Positions 45,292 to 55,578 of a DNA stretch of 64,000 nucleotides are shown one piece after another. A program made the position numbers and the translations under genes. The DNA is from Rhodocollybia butyracea (taxonomy: Eukaryota > Basidiomycota > Agaricomycetes > Agaricales > Omphalotaceae). The notes beneath the pieces are model-generated. The model did not search any database. It was not told where the DNA came from and was given only the letters and a program-made list of their open reading frames with translations. The stretch spans positions 124,001 to 188,000 of the forward strand of contig JADNRY010000048.1 of the NCBI GenBank assembly GCA_015501585.1, given 5' to 3'. The stretch's first letter is position 1; every line of letters starts with the position of its first letter.

Positions 45292-45401
45292 GAAGGTTAG
45301 AATTAGACGAAGAAATGGCGGACCGGTGGCGTGCTATCTGCAAATTCTTCAGAATCTTTCGGTCCAATCCGATTCGAGTATCTTTCTCACCTCCTCTCAC
45401 A
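45292..45401. promoter_or_regulatory. Divergent promoter, SET gene / dehydrogenase gene
   Basis: 110 bp between the two chosen start codons. If the in-frame ATG at 45315 is the true start of the dehydrogenase the gap falls to 23 bp. The extension it would add is Arg/Phe-rich and could be a targeting sequence. Confidence 0.4.
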
Positions 45402-46587
45402 ATGTCAGTCTTCAACGCTTCTCGTCTCCTCGGCAAGACCGTGCTCGTTACTGGAGCTAGCGCCGGAATTGGAGCGGTAAGTAACCACATACAACTCGTA
45501 GCTGTTCCCACTCATACTGCTATAAACAGGCCACAGCTCTCCTCTTTGCAAGGGTAAGCCACGCGACAACGGTTCATCGATGAATATTGTACTTTCCTGA
45601 GTATACTAGGGAGGCTCCAACGTCATCCTGGTAGCCCGACGCGCCGACGCGATCAAATCCGTCGCCGAAGCCTGCGCAACAGCGTTCAAAGAATCAGGTC
45701 TCCAACAGGGTGGAAAATTTGCCACAGTCCAGCTTGATGTGTCGGATAAAGCACAGGTTGCGTCGTTTTGGGACAAGGTTCCGAAGGATATGAGGGATGT
45801 TGATATTCTTGGTGAATATTCTCAAATTTCAGCCTTGAATCATGAATCTGACCCTGCATTCCCGAATTATTCGTGTCAAGTTAACAACGCAGGATTCGTC
45901 CTCGGTGTAGACCGAGTCGGCGACATCAAGGATGAAGATATAGAAGCCATGTTCGCTACGAATGTTCTTGGCCTTATTTCAGTTACTCAGTTACTCATCA
46001 AAGGTGAACCAAATCAAATCGGGATCGCGTTCTTCTAAATCCACTTCCTCCGTCCTACTCCAGACTTCAAAGCCAAACAATCTGGACACGTCATCAACCT
46101 CGGTTCTATCGCAGGGCGTGAAGCCTACGCCGGAGGTGCCATTTATACAGCGACAAAACACGCTGTCCATGCGTTTACCGCTTCGATGATGGCAGAGTTG
46201 GTTAATACGCCTATCCGAGTGACGGAGATTCAGCCTGGTAAGTCAAATCATAGTAAGGGAGTACTATGCTGAGCATATATATCTAGGAATGGTCGAAACT
46301 GAATTCTCAATCGTTCGATTCCGTGGGGACTCTGGCGCTGCGAAGAAGGTTTATCAGGGGTTAGAACCTTGTAAGTCCTCACTGACGCATCTTCTTGATC
46401 AACGCTAACATTCCCTACCCCCACCTACTCTATCCATTCTCATCTCTGCGTACTAGTAACGGCCTCCGATATCGCAGAGGAAATTGTCTGGGCAGCCTCT
46501 CGTCCCCCCCACGTCAACATCGCCGAAGTACTCGTTCTCCCTGTGAATCAAGCTAGTACGACGTTGAACTATAGGAAACCCAGTTAG
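45402..46587 (+). CDS. Short-chain dehydrogenase/reductase (YMR226C/YdfG-like)
   Basis: NADP-dependent classical SDR. The nearest named relatives oxidise L-allo-threonine, serine and other 3-hydroxy acids. I chose the ATG at 45402 ([18 protein letters not shown]), because the Rossmann fold begins directly after it. Motifs: TGASAGIGA for the cofactor, [44 protein letters not shown] and the catalytic [11 protein letters not shown], then [20 protein letters not shown] and the C-terminus [16 protein letters not shown]. At least five introns; the one at about 45811-45881 splits IL|VNNAG. About 270 aa, normal length. All catalytic residues (N-S-Y-K) are present. Cytosolic, unless the upstream ATG at 45315 adds a presequence. 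Confidence 0.88.
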
Positions 46588-48075
46588 ATAAATTTTTTTG
46601 CTTATAATAATACTCATTGTGACTTTGTGTTTGTTTCCTTTGCATTGTGCCTGTTTTCTACACAGTGTCAGCTCTTTGAATATCCTCGGTGTATCTGAAC
46701 AAATTGAAACCAAGGAATGCTTGAGGTTACAGTCAGCCAGAATCGACATGTATTCAAAAGTTGATATTAGCTGTCTTGAGCCAGTCATTAGGAAGATGAG
46801 CAATGTAAGCGTAAGCCAATAGAGGAGAACAACAGTAAGAGACGGCAAATCGAAAGGGGAGTTGTTTGAGTGGCGCTAAACCAAACTCAAGCCAGTCGTT
46901 TCTTTTCGACACTGACGAGGAGACGTGTAGCCTTGCAGGTGAAACGGACCTCAGCTCCCTGCATCTGTGACCGTTTCGAGTCTAGTCGAATGTCAGATCT
47001 TCGAGAGGCACCGGAACGAACAAGCTTGACAGCAAATAGATCATAAATCTGGTGGTGGAAGTCGTACGTGCATGAAACACCAAGTCGCCCATCTTTTTGC
47101 CCAATCTAACAGAGATCAAGCTGATGAGAGACACTACAGGCATGGTTTCCAGCGTGAGGGACGTACTCCCTATCGATCCTGATGTCTGTAGCGAAGGACG
47201 CGATCCTTGAGGAACTAGGGAACTCTAGCGCCTCGAGGGAACGTCGAGGAACCTACCGCCCAATTTAATACTCATGTGGGACCGGCACCAAGTAGCAGTT
47301 GTGAAGAGCCTCGCTGTCATTGTACACAAACCCAGGTGAATAAAAAGAACAATGTCAGTTAACTTTCTACATGTTGCTGGAGCTTTGTAACAAATCGACA
47401 ACAAGATCAAATTGACCGTGAATTTTCCGATGCAAGAGATGATAACAGTCAGAAGGGTCTCGAGTTCCAAGATCATCATGTATACAGGTGATCAGTGTGA
47501 TTACACGCGATAACGACGCATAGCCAGGCCTGTTCAATGGCTGAACTGGGAACATCGTATGACGTTTGAATTAGATCTTAGCTGGTGGCTTTCTCGTAGG
47601 AAGTTTCCCAAGAAATCGAGCTAGATGGAAGTGTGTAAAGCCGACAGCAGAAAGAAGACAGACTGCGGCGGTGTTAGCTTCACTCGCCTGGCGCCGTCTA
47701 ACAGCTGTGGAAGAGATGTAGGAGCATGTGAGTTGGGCTAAGACGCTATGCGGACCGCTAAGCGATTTGTGTTGCGCACTGACGATCCAAGATGGTGTAG
47801 CGAGATTGAGTACTGCCACACGACGCCCGTCTGAATGGGACCTTTTAACTGCTGTTCCATCGTACCGTGACCTTACCGAAAACACAATTGGCGCGTATTG
47901 CTATATTCAAATCTAGAGTATTTCATGGGAGGAGGACTTCATAGCACAACAGGATATTATCAGGTGGGTACATAGCGTAGACGATAACGATAACTTGCAA
48001 CGAGGTCCTAAGCTGCGAGAATCAGCTAAAAGCAAATGGAACGTTAGAGGAGGAGCAAAGCCTACTTAAATCACA
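46588..48075. other. Intergenic, 1.5 kb, no firm gene
   Basis: Downstream of the dehydrogenase and of the SAP30-like gene (they converge). A - strand frame at 47571-47885 has 104 codons but no features I trust. No repeats seen. It may contain a non-coding RNA, for which the sequence alone gives no evidence. Confidence 0.4.
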
Positions 48076-48772
48076 TCACCTCACCCGTCCACTTTTCTTC
48101 TCAAGTGCAACCATAAAAGCTGTGAGCGTTTCGATCTCCTCTCTGCCATTTATAGATGTTGTTTCTCGAAAATGCCTCTCTGCTAATCCAGCGAGCACAA
48201 CATGCAGTTCGTATGTGTCTGCGAGAACAGGGGTCCTCTGAAAGAAGTTTTCTTCCTCTGACAGGCGAGAACTACGTCTCCGAGACTGGTCTTTCTGATT
48301 GGGATCGCGTCGCGGTCGGTTCGCGGGTGTCGTGACCGGTACAGGCGATGGTGCACGAGGAGGATGAGGGTAGTGCATAAGAGAGTATGGAGGCGGGGGC
48401 TCGTCTGCAGAGCTGGGTAGAGGTCGGATGCTTGGAACGAGATCGTACGCTGATAGATAGCGTAGAACAGAGAGTGTAGGCATTTTAACAAAGTCGACCT
48501 GCAAAATTTCGCGTTTAAAAAAAGATGAGCGGGAATGAAGGGATAAATACCATAGAGATCCGGTTCTCGCTCTCAAATTTACTATGCATCATTGGAATCG
48601 ATTCGACTTTTTTCCTTTTCGCTCTGGAGGCGTCGTCCACTCTGTCTACAGCTTGCCGTTTGACCCCAGCAGAGTTGGAAGGTGCAGAGCCAATATAAGA
48701 GGCATCTTCGTTGGCTTTCTTCCGGTTCTGGTTTCTTGAACGGTTAGACGTTGATTGAGAGATTGTAGACAT
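48076..48772 (-). CDS. SAP30-like Sin3-binding protein
   Basis: Candidate subunit of the Sin3/Rpd3 histone deacetylase complex. The ATG at 48772 (MSTISQSTSNRSRNQNRKK) starts a basic N-terminal exon with AKRKKVE. After one intron the second exon opens with VDFVKMPTLSVLRYLSAYDL, which matches the first helix of the SAP30 Sin3-binding domain (D-F-x-K-L-x-x-x-x-L-R-R-Y pattern). A Pro-rich insertion follows. The last part, YELHVVLAGLAERHFRETTS then EIETLTAFMVALEKK, fits the end of that domain (HF..x..[VI]). About 215 aa, typical for fungi. The insertion inside the domain is longer than in yeast. The assignment is by motif only. Confidence 0.55.
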
Positions 48773-49697
48773 GGTTCAAGCGATGTTCAAGGGAGGTGTA
48801 ATTAAGCGCTTGGTAATTATATAAATTTGATAGAGTGATCGAGCCTCTGATCGAGCACATGCTTGGGCGCTTTTCGCAAATTTATTTCTTGTCGGGCGTC
48901 TAGTTCCCTGTACAGTGTACATATGTGCTACAAGCGAAACCACCGCACCAATGGAGATTTCCTTGCTGCTAACACTAGCTTACCGGAAGTACTTAGTCCT
49001 GGAATCCATTCTTGCGTCAATATTAGATAGTCTCCTTAGGCTTCAGCTCACAAAGACTTTGCCTTCCTTCACGCGCACCCTATGGCTCTCGCATACCTCG
49101 GAATTTCAATACCTTTCGTATACCTATTCCACCATTGCCATTAATCCAGCCTTTAGTTTCAGCAGATCATTTGCCGGGTTGCTCGCATCGGAATATCCAA
49201 GCTCCTTGTACTCGGCCTCATGTAAGACTGTCCATGGCGATACTTATACGGATACTGGTAACTAGCCGCTTTCTCACCTTCTGCAAGGCCGAGACCGTAC
49301 GACTTGACAAAGACGAGGGTCAATCAATCCACACATGGGCAGAACAACTTCCGACCATGGGATGAAGTACAACTCATCGATTTCAAGTTCAGTTGATATT
49401 TTTTTTCTCGGTTTTATACAGCCTCCAAGGCTTCATTAGTTTTGTAGTGTGTAATACACGTAGGTAATAGGTATGGTTGTAATATTACTTGTATTCCCAA
49501 CGTATGACCTTTTCCAGCTAGTGATACTATAACTATTACTATAGCCTGAAGCCGTGTTGACAAACACCGGAATTCCCACGTTTCGGCCAAAATTCTTCCT
49601 CTCATCTCACTCGGCCGCGGATTCCTGATACATCGGTCTTTCATCGCCTCTTTATTCTTTCTTTAAAAAGACAGTTAGGGCTATTAGTCTCTCAAAA
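48773..49697. promoter_or_regulatory. Divergent region, SAP30-like gene / chorismate synthase
   Basis: 0.9 kb between two outward-facing start codons. The + strand frame at 48915-49265 has no family features. No repeats. Both promoters should lie here. Confidence 0.4.
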
Positions 49698-51198
49698 ATG
49701 TCTACCTACGGACACCTTTTCCGTGTCACAACTTATGGCGAAAGTCACTGTGCTTCTGTGGGCGCTATCATAGATGGATGTCCCCCAGTAAGTTCTTTAC
49801 TTATGATGGATTTCAATCGAGCTCATTATTTTAGGGCTTAACACTCTCACCCGAAGATATCCAAGTTCAGCTTGACAGAAGAAGACCCGGACAGAGCAAT
49901 CTTACAACTCCCGTTCGTACAACACTCAATGTGTATCGATCTCACCCTGATCAACGCGCTTCTCTCTCTTCTAGAGAAATGAAAAGGATAGAGTACATCT
50001 TCAGAGTGGACTAGAACACGATGTTACACTCGGTACACCTATAGCTTTGCTGGTCAAGAACGAAGATCAGCGCCCCCATGATTACTCCGAAACAGACTTG
50101 TATCCTCGACCGAGTCATGCAGATTACACCTACCTAGAAAAATATGGCATCAAAGCCAGTAGTGGTGGTGGTAGAAGTAGTGCGCGAGAGACAGTTTGTA
50201 TGCCAATCTTCTGAATATCAGTCGCATAAATCTGAAATTTCCATTCTAGCTCGAGTAGCAGCCGGAGCAATCGCAGAAAAATACTTGAAAACCGCTTTTG
50301 GAGTCGAAGTGGTTGCTTTTGTGTCATCTGTAGGAAAAATCAGCATCCCCTCAAGCATCCCCTCCCCCTCTGCCGACGACGACAACGATGACGCTATCGA
50401 GGATGCACTGAGCGAAGAATTTCGAAAACTACTCGCAACAGTGACAAGGGAACAAGTAGACCAACACCAGACTCGATGCCCCCACCCAGAAACGGCTGAA
50501 CGAATGACCAAGGTATCTATGCCATGTTGGCTACTTTCATAGTATTCAATGCTTTCTTTTTAGCGAATCATTCGAGCTAAGGAAGCCTCGGATTCGATCG
50601 GCGGTATCGTTACTTGTGTTATTCGTAACGTTCCATCCGGGCTCGGAGAACCTTGCTTTGACAAGTTCGAAGCGACCCTTGCCCATGCCATGCTTTCTAT
50701 CCCTGCCACCAAGGCTTTCGAAATAGGGTCTGGTTTCCGTGGTACACAAGTACCTGGAAGCAAACATAATGATGCTTTTGTAGTACGCGAAGACGGTAAA
50801 CTGGGGACAAAAACAAACTGGAGCGGAGGTGTTCAAGGAGGAATCACTAATGGGGAGGATATCTACTTCCGGTATGTGTACAATTCTTCCTTGGTTCTTT
50901 TTTCTGGTGGTTACTGAGTGCTTCCTGCAATAGTATTGGTTTTAAATCTCCTGCGACCATTTCTCAAGCACAGGCTACAGCTCAATACGATGGTACGCCT
51001 GGATCTCTCGCAGCCCGTGGCCGTCATGATCCCTGTGTCGTTCCCCGAGCAGTGCCCATAGTGGAGGCGATGGCTAGCTTGGTGGTGATGGATCAGCTGT
51101 TGCTGCAGAATGCACGAAGAACTGCTGCGTCGTTACTTCCACCTATTACAACTCTGCCTCCAACTATGGTTATGCCTGGCGCCAAAGCTGTGCCATAA
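49698..51198 (+). CDS. ARO2: Chorismate synthase
   Basis: Last step of the shikimate pathway: 5-enolpyruvylshikimate-3-phosphate to chorismate, with reduced FMN. Fungal enzymes also reduce FMN themselves (bifunctional). The ATG at 49698 gives [20 protein letters not shown], the first family signature. Next come [40 protein letters not shown] + [19 protein letters not shown] (second signature), [53 protein letters not shown] and [20 protein letters not shown] (third). Introns of about 50 nt split it into six or more exons. The end reads [13 protein letters not shown] with a stop at 51196-51198. About 400 aa, complete. Confidence 0.95.
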
Positions 51199-51680
51199 AT
51201 GCGTACTGTATCATAGCTAGTAATGGAAGTGGTATAGGGTGAACTTGAAACAACTAATGACTGAGGATTCAGCGAGGACAAGGTCCATCTCCGGACCCTC
51301 AATGTCTTGTAATACTGGAAAGTTTGATCTTCAGAGTATACCTTTTTGAAGAGAGACATTCTCACTTCGTATGTAGGCGGGGGCATCCCTAATGCATGGC
51401 CAGAATCACTATTGATTATCAGTGAGCCATCCACACGAAGAAAAGATCGTGCATCGTTGTATCTAGCCCAAGATTGGACTTTCTGGCCTTCTTTGGGGGG
51501 CATGCAATGAAGTTCCCAGCTGGCCCCCATCATGATGAACCTACTATTATATGGTAGGCTACGATCAAAGATTTTAGCGGCCAAAGCCAGCCAAAGCCCT
51601 GCATCCAGGAGTTGGGGAGCCGAGGCATATGTGGTATTCAGTCTTTGGCTCGCAACCTCACGATCTTCATGGATGATCAT
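51093..51680 (-). CDS. Hypothetical protein, antisense to the ARO2 3' end
   Basis: The frame from an ATG at 51680 (MIIHEDREVASQRLNTTYA) to a stop at 51093-51095 has 195 codons without introns. Features: APQLLDAGLWLALAAKIFD near the front, AGFMS-like loops absent, and a Ser/Thr-rich end with [20 protein letters not shown]. The last about 105 bases overlap the coding end of chorismate synthase on the other strand. No family recognised. Composition and length argue for a real gene, but its C-terminal third is constrained by the ARO2 code and may be chance. Confidence 0.4.
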   Translation of the reverse strand: MIIHEDREVASQRLNTTYASAPQLLDAGLWLALAAKIFDRSLPYNSRFIMMGASWELHCMPPKEGQKVQSWARYNDARSFLRVDGSLIINSDSGHALGMPPPTYEVRMSLFKKVYSEDQTFQYYKTLRVRRWTLSSLNPQSLVVSSSPYTTSITSYDTVRIYGTALAPGITIVGGRVVIGGSNDAAVLRAFCSNS

Positions 51681-51924
51681 AAGAACCCTTCATGCAGGTA
51701 GCCGTGATGATAAACTGCCGGCGGTCGCGATCACTGAGTGAAAATACAGATATGGATGCAAGGTAGAAAGAGAAGAGGTAAACACACGCTTAACTGCCTC
51801 TCGTTCATGCCCCGAGCAGCTTGGGAGACTGCCAACTTAAACGAGGTATTTCAACAACGCAGTAGTATGCCTCCTAAGTCACTGACTCTCGTGTTTGTGT
51901 CAAAGTATGTATGAAGCTGACGTT

Positions 51925-51951
51925 GAAGCCTATGAAGCCTATGAAGCCTAT
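51925..51951. repeat. 9-bp tandem repeat, three units
   Basis: Three exact copies of gaagcctat at 51925, 51934 and 51943. Confidence 0.95.
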
Positions 51952-52195
51952 GATACCCAAAACCGGGAGTCCATGGATTCATTAACAGATACATGTGCTC
52001 CTTCCTCCATTCTAAACCTTCCAAGGGAAGAGGCCTGTAGAACAAGCCATCCTTTCAACGGAACTCTTTGAAGGAGGCATATGAGACGTATCGACTTCTA
52101 GCGGTCCATATAATGAACGACTTTACTTTCGACGATGTTGCTTATTTCGTTATCTCTTGGTAAATGTTAGCAAGAGTTGTTATTAGGTAGATATC

Positions 52196-52228
52196 GTGAG
52201 CAAGTCGTGAGCAAGTCGTGAACAAGTC
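52196..52228. repeat. 11-bp tandem repeat, three units
   Basis: gtgagcaagtc at 52196 and 52207, then gtgaacaagtc at 52218 (one change). Confidence 0.95.
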
Positions 52229-52619
52229 ATTAGAAGAGGTCGTTATTACTGCTATGGAGTTAGGAAGTACGAGTCATAGAGTGGGATGGAGGGACGAAGT
52301 TTGAACTCGGAATACCAGGAATGGAGCTTGTACACAACGAAAAGAAGAATGCAAGACAGTTCAATTGGTCATAGGAAATGGCAGAGATGGGAGATTGGAG
52401 TAAGCAAGCAGGCAAGAACAAGAACAAAATACAAAAAAGGGGAATATGGTATGCGGTGAGAAAAATTAGATCAATTGGAGCGAGCAAGCAAGCACTTAGC
52501 ACTTAGCAGATATGCATATAAGATGAGATGATAATCAAATAGTTCGCCCTTACTTCCACAAAAACCCATTCAAAAACCTCCATTGCTCTGAATCACGAAA
52601 GAACCACGTCTTACGTCTG

Positions 52620-55487
52620 TCACTTCTTCGCGTCCCCATCGAAAAACTTGACCAACTGCCCAATCGGTATCTTTCCTGAAAGTGGACGGGGCATAGCAAG
52701 CTTTGCGTTACCGCCACCGGTCCCTGCGTTCCTATTGTTACCTCCACCATAGCCATCTCTACTTCCGCCGCCATGTCGGGCGACGAGCGGGTCGATAAAT
52801 TTCGAGGATGTAGATGTGGAAGTAGATGTGGAATTGGAATAGGCAGAAGAGGGATGAGGAGACGTAGATTGAGACCTGACGCGGGGTCTTAGTGGGGCTA
52901 CGCTTCCTCCACCTCCTACATTTCTATCGGTGGTCGAGTCGTTAGTATGGGTATTTGGGGATCTCGGAGATCCAGATCCATACGTAGTGTGACCTGGAGA
53001 CTGTAACGATTGCTGGGACTGCGACGGTCGAACAATAGATGAAAGCCCATACGCGGATTGAGCGCGGATGCGGCTGTGTGTGGGGGTGAATTCCTTATCT
53101 TTGCCTTTGTCCTTACCCTTGTCGTTGTCCCTAACTCTATCATTCCCGGAATCATTGAAAGCAGAAGAGAGCGACGCAGAAAGAGATCGGGAAGATGATT
53201 TCCCGATGGTTTCGTCTCCTGCTAGGGATGTTGCTTCTTGATCTTTATCATCTTCGTCTCGCTTCCCATGCTGGCCCCCCTCTTCGTCATCATCGTCATC
53301 TCCCCCTCGTCCTTGAGAAACAGGCGACGAAGAGAAAAAGGCTCGTCCGATCGACGAGTGCAATGAATGTGAGGAAGCTGGTAACCCACTTCCACTATCA
53401 TCCGCACCGCCGTTACCGTTGACAAACGACGAGTCCGTCTCTAATATCGCAGATGCACGAGTGATAGGTGTGCCCAGAGCGACTGTGTATCGTTTCCTCC
53501 CGTTCCCACTGGGCGATGATGATGAAGGGGGTATTGGCGGTAATACCCGCGATCCACTGCTAGCGCCCTTCGTGGATGAAATAGACGAAGATGAAGCAGC
53601 AGCGTTGAGTCGATTCCCACCCCTCGGAGCTGGGCTAGGCGACGTTGAAGGTGACGGGTGGTCGAGGGAATGCGAATGACGTGGAAGAGGCGAAGGAGAA
53701 GGAGAAATGGAAGACACAGAGGAAAACGATGCTGTAGAGTAGTTTGGGTATTGTGTTGAATACGTCGAGGACGTGCTCGTGCTCGTGCTCGTGTTCATAT
53801 TCGGAGCACTTGTAGAAGAAGTCAAGCCCGAAGGCCCCGATACCACTGATCGTGTAGTGGGTGTACGGGTGTTGAGACTTCCCGGAGGAGATGTCGGCGG
53901 GGAGAATGTTCCTGATGTTGCGCCCATACCCAATCCACCCATACTTCCCCCTATTCCAGCGATGGCGCTATCGGATGACGAAGTAGGCGGAGCAGCAGCG
54001 TAATCCCCCGTAGGATATGGCAACCTCCCCCCAGTTGTCTGCCTCGAAAGTGAGCGCAGTAGAGGGGGAGAGGTACTTTCGCGGACCGAGGGTACGCGTT
54101 TGTGGGGTGGATTGAGTGGAACGTTGGGCCAGTCGGCGTCTGGTGCTGTACCAGTAGCAGATCCATACCCAGGTTCGATATCAGCAAACGAAGAACGATG
54201 CGCGAGATGTGAGGAGTCTGGTTCATTGACTACGGTTGTACGAGCAGCAGAGTTGGTCGAAGTGGCAGAAGAAAGCTTCGCCTGAGCTCGCCTCATCTCC
54301 GCCATCTCTTTGCCTAGTTCCCCGATACGGCTTGTTAGCTCTGATACTTCGTTTTGTAGAGATTGAAGGCGGTCATTCCCTTGGGTCTTCGGGTGAGAGT
54401 CGCCTTCCGTGGCTGTAGTTTCTGCGGTATTGACTGACGAAACATCGTTGGCTTTGTGCTGCTCTCGCTCCTCCTTATCAACTAGCCACCGTTCCACATC
54501 CCCCATACGTTCTTCCAACGCACGAACGTGCCCTACAGTCCACTTTTCGAGTTTTTCGAATCTAGAAACGAGTAAATCATGATTGTATATGGGAGTACCA
54601 ACCATGGAAACAAACCTCTTTGCGATGGTAACCAACGTCAGATGAACATCCAAACCACCCTGAGCGTTGAATTGAGCATAGATCGGGGGCTGTTCGACAC
54701 CCGGGCTTCCTCCTGCTGCATTGTTAGATGTGCGATTACGATTGGGAGAAGGGGTGAGATTTGGAGCAGTGAACGAAGGGGATCCTTTACCTGGAGCTGG
54801 TATGCGACCAGGACTAGGATTAGGAGTAAGGTTGAGAAACGCTGGGTCTGTGTATTTCGTTTCTCCAACTGCAGGCCATTCCTCCGTAGGATCCCTAGGG
54901 GGCATAGATCCTTTGTTCGATTTCTTCAAATACTCCTTTTCTGCTTTTTCTCGTTCTTTTTCGGTGCGTTTGACATCGAGAATGACTTGTTGAGCTGGAG
55001 TGAGATCCTTTGTAGGGGTTAATTTGTTCTTTGCTGCTGACCACCAGCTAGTGGAAGTAGATGAAGAAGATGGAGTAGGAGATGAAGAGGGAGGAGGCAT
55101 AGTTTGCGATCTGGAAGGTGGAGGAGGTAAAGCTCTTGTTGCATCGAGCATTGCGAGGACTCTGTCCTCAAGAGAAGTTCTACCTTCTTCTCGTAGAATC
55201 CTCTCTGCTTCTTTCCTGCTCCTTTCTCGTTCCTCTTGAGCTTGTCGTTCGATATCTGAAGAAGACATTTGACCTGGTGTGGGAGTAGTTATGCGTAATA
55301 ATTTGGATGCGAGAGAAGCTGCGTATTGGGTTACTGATGCTGTAGAATCTTGTTCTCTTTCATCGTCGCTTTCTTCTTCTTCCTCTGAGTCTTCACCGTC
55401 GTTCGGATCTACGCCTGTTGACGTCGAGTTGCGTAGAGGCGACGGTGCTCGAGGACGAGGACTAGGACGAGGAGATGGAGCTTGCAT
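52620..55487 (-). CDS. Large Ser-rich disordered protein with a central coiled coil
   Basis: The ATG at 55487 (MQAPSPRPSPRPRAPSPLR) is preferred; the frame is open farther upstream but the composition changes. One exon of about 955 codons. Parts: a short helical segment (IERQAQEERERSRKEAERIL), a conserved-looking block EEWPAVGETKYTDPAFLNL, a central coiled coil (LVSRFEKLEKWTVGHVRALE, LQSLQNEVSELTSRIGELGK), then about 550 residues rich in Ser/Thr/Pro with many homopolymer runs, and a distinct end PLSGKIPIGQLVKFFDGDAK. The sharp C-terminal motif after so much disorder suggests a conserved binding peptide. No family recognised. Divergent from the next gene with only 91 bp between. Confidence 0.75.
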   Translation of the reverse strand: MQAPSPRPSPRPRAPSPLRNSTSTGVDPNDGEDSEEEEESDDEREQDSTASVTQYAASLASKLLRITTPTPGQMSSSDIERQAQEERERSRKEAERILREEGRTSLEDRVLAMLDATRALPPPPSRSQTMPPPSSSPTPSSSSTSTSWWSAAKNKLTPTKDLTPAQQVILDVKRTEKEREKAEKEYLKKSNKGSMPPRDPTEEWPAVGETKYTDPAFLNLTPNPSPGRIPAPGKGSPSFTAPNLTPSPNRNRTSNNAAGGSPGVEQPPIYAQFNAQGGLDVHLTLVTIAKRFVSMVGTPIYNHDLLVSRFEKLEKWTVGHVRALEERMGDVERWLVDKEEREQHKANDVSSVNTAETTATEGDSHPKTQGNDRLQSLQNEVSELTSRIGELGKEMAEMRRAQAKLSSATSTNSAARTTVVNEPDSSHLAHRSSFADIEPGYGSATGTAPDADWPNVPLNPPHKRVPSVRESTSPPLLRSLSRQTTGGRLPYPTGDYAAAPPTSSSDSAIAGIGGSMGGLGMGATSGTFSPPTSPPGSLNTRTPTTRSVVSGPSGLTSSTSAPNMNTSTSTSTSSTYSTQYPNYSTASFSSVSSISPSPSPLPRHSHSLDHPSPSTSPSPAPRGGNRLNAAASSSSISSTKGASSGSRVLPPIPPSSSSPSGNGRKRYTVALGTPITRASAILETDSSFVNGNGGADDSGSGLPASSHSLHSSIGRAFFSSSPVSQGRGGDDDDDEEGGQHGKRDEDDKDQEATSLAGDETIGKSSSRSLSASLSSAFNDSGNDRVRDNDKGKDKGKDKEFTPTHSRIRAQSAYGLSSIVRPSQSQQSLQSPGHTTYGSGSPRSPNTHTNDSTTDRNVGGGGSVAPLRPRVRSQSTSPHPSSAYSNSTSTSTSTSSKFIDPLVARHGGGSRDGYGGGNNRNAGTGGGNAKLAMPRPLSGKIPIGQLVKFFDGDAKK

Positions 55488-55578
55488 GCAGAAGCGAACG
55501 AAGATTAGCGCCTTAACTTTAACCCTTGTCACGTGTCGTTTACAATCTCCTCTTGAGCCACGGCCGACCAACATCATT
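55488..55578. promoter_or_regulatory. 91-bp divergent promoter with a CACGTG E-box
   Basis: Both flanking start codons point outward. A palindromic CACGTG lies at 55530-55535, in the middle. The same factor (bHLH or Cbf1-like) could drive both genes. That is inference. Confidence 0.5.

Larger units (their letters stand above)
51681..52619. other. Intergenic with two short tandem arrays
   Basis: No gene seen. Holds the arrays at 51925-51951 and 52196-52228 and, toward 52350-52520, purine-rich sequence that is likely the 3' UTR of the large - strand gene. Confidence 0.5.
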
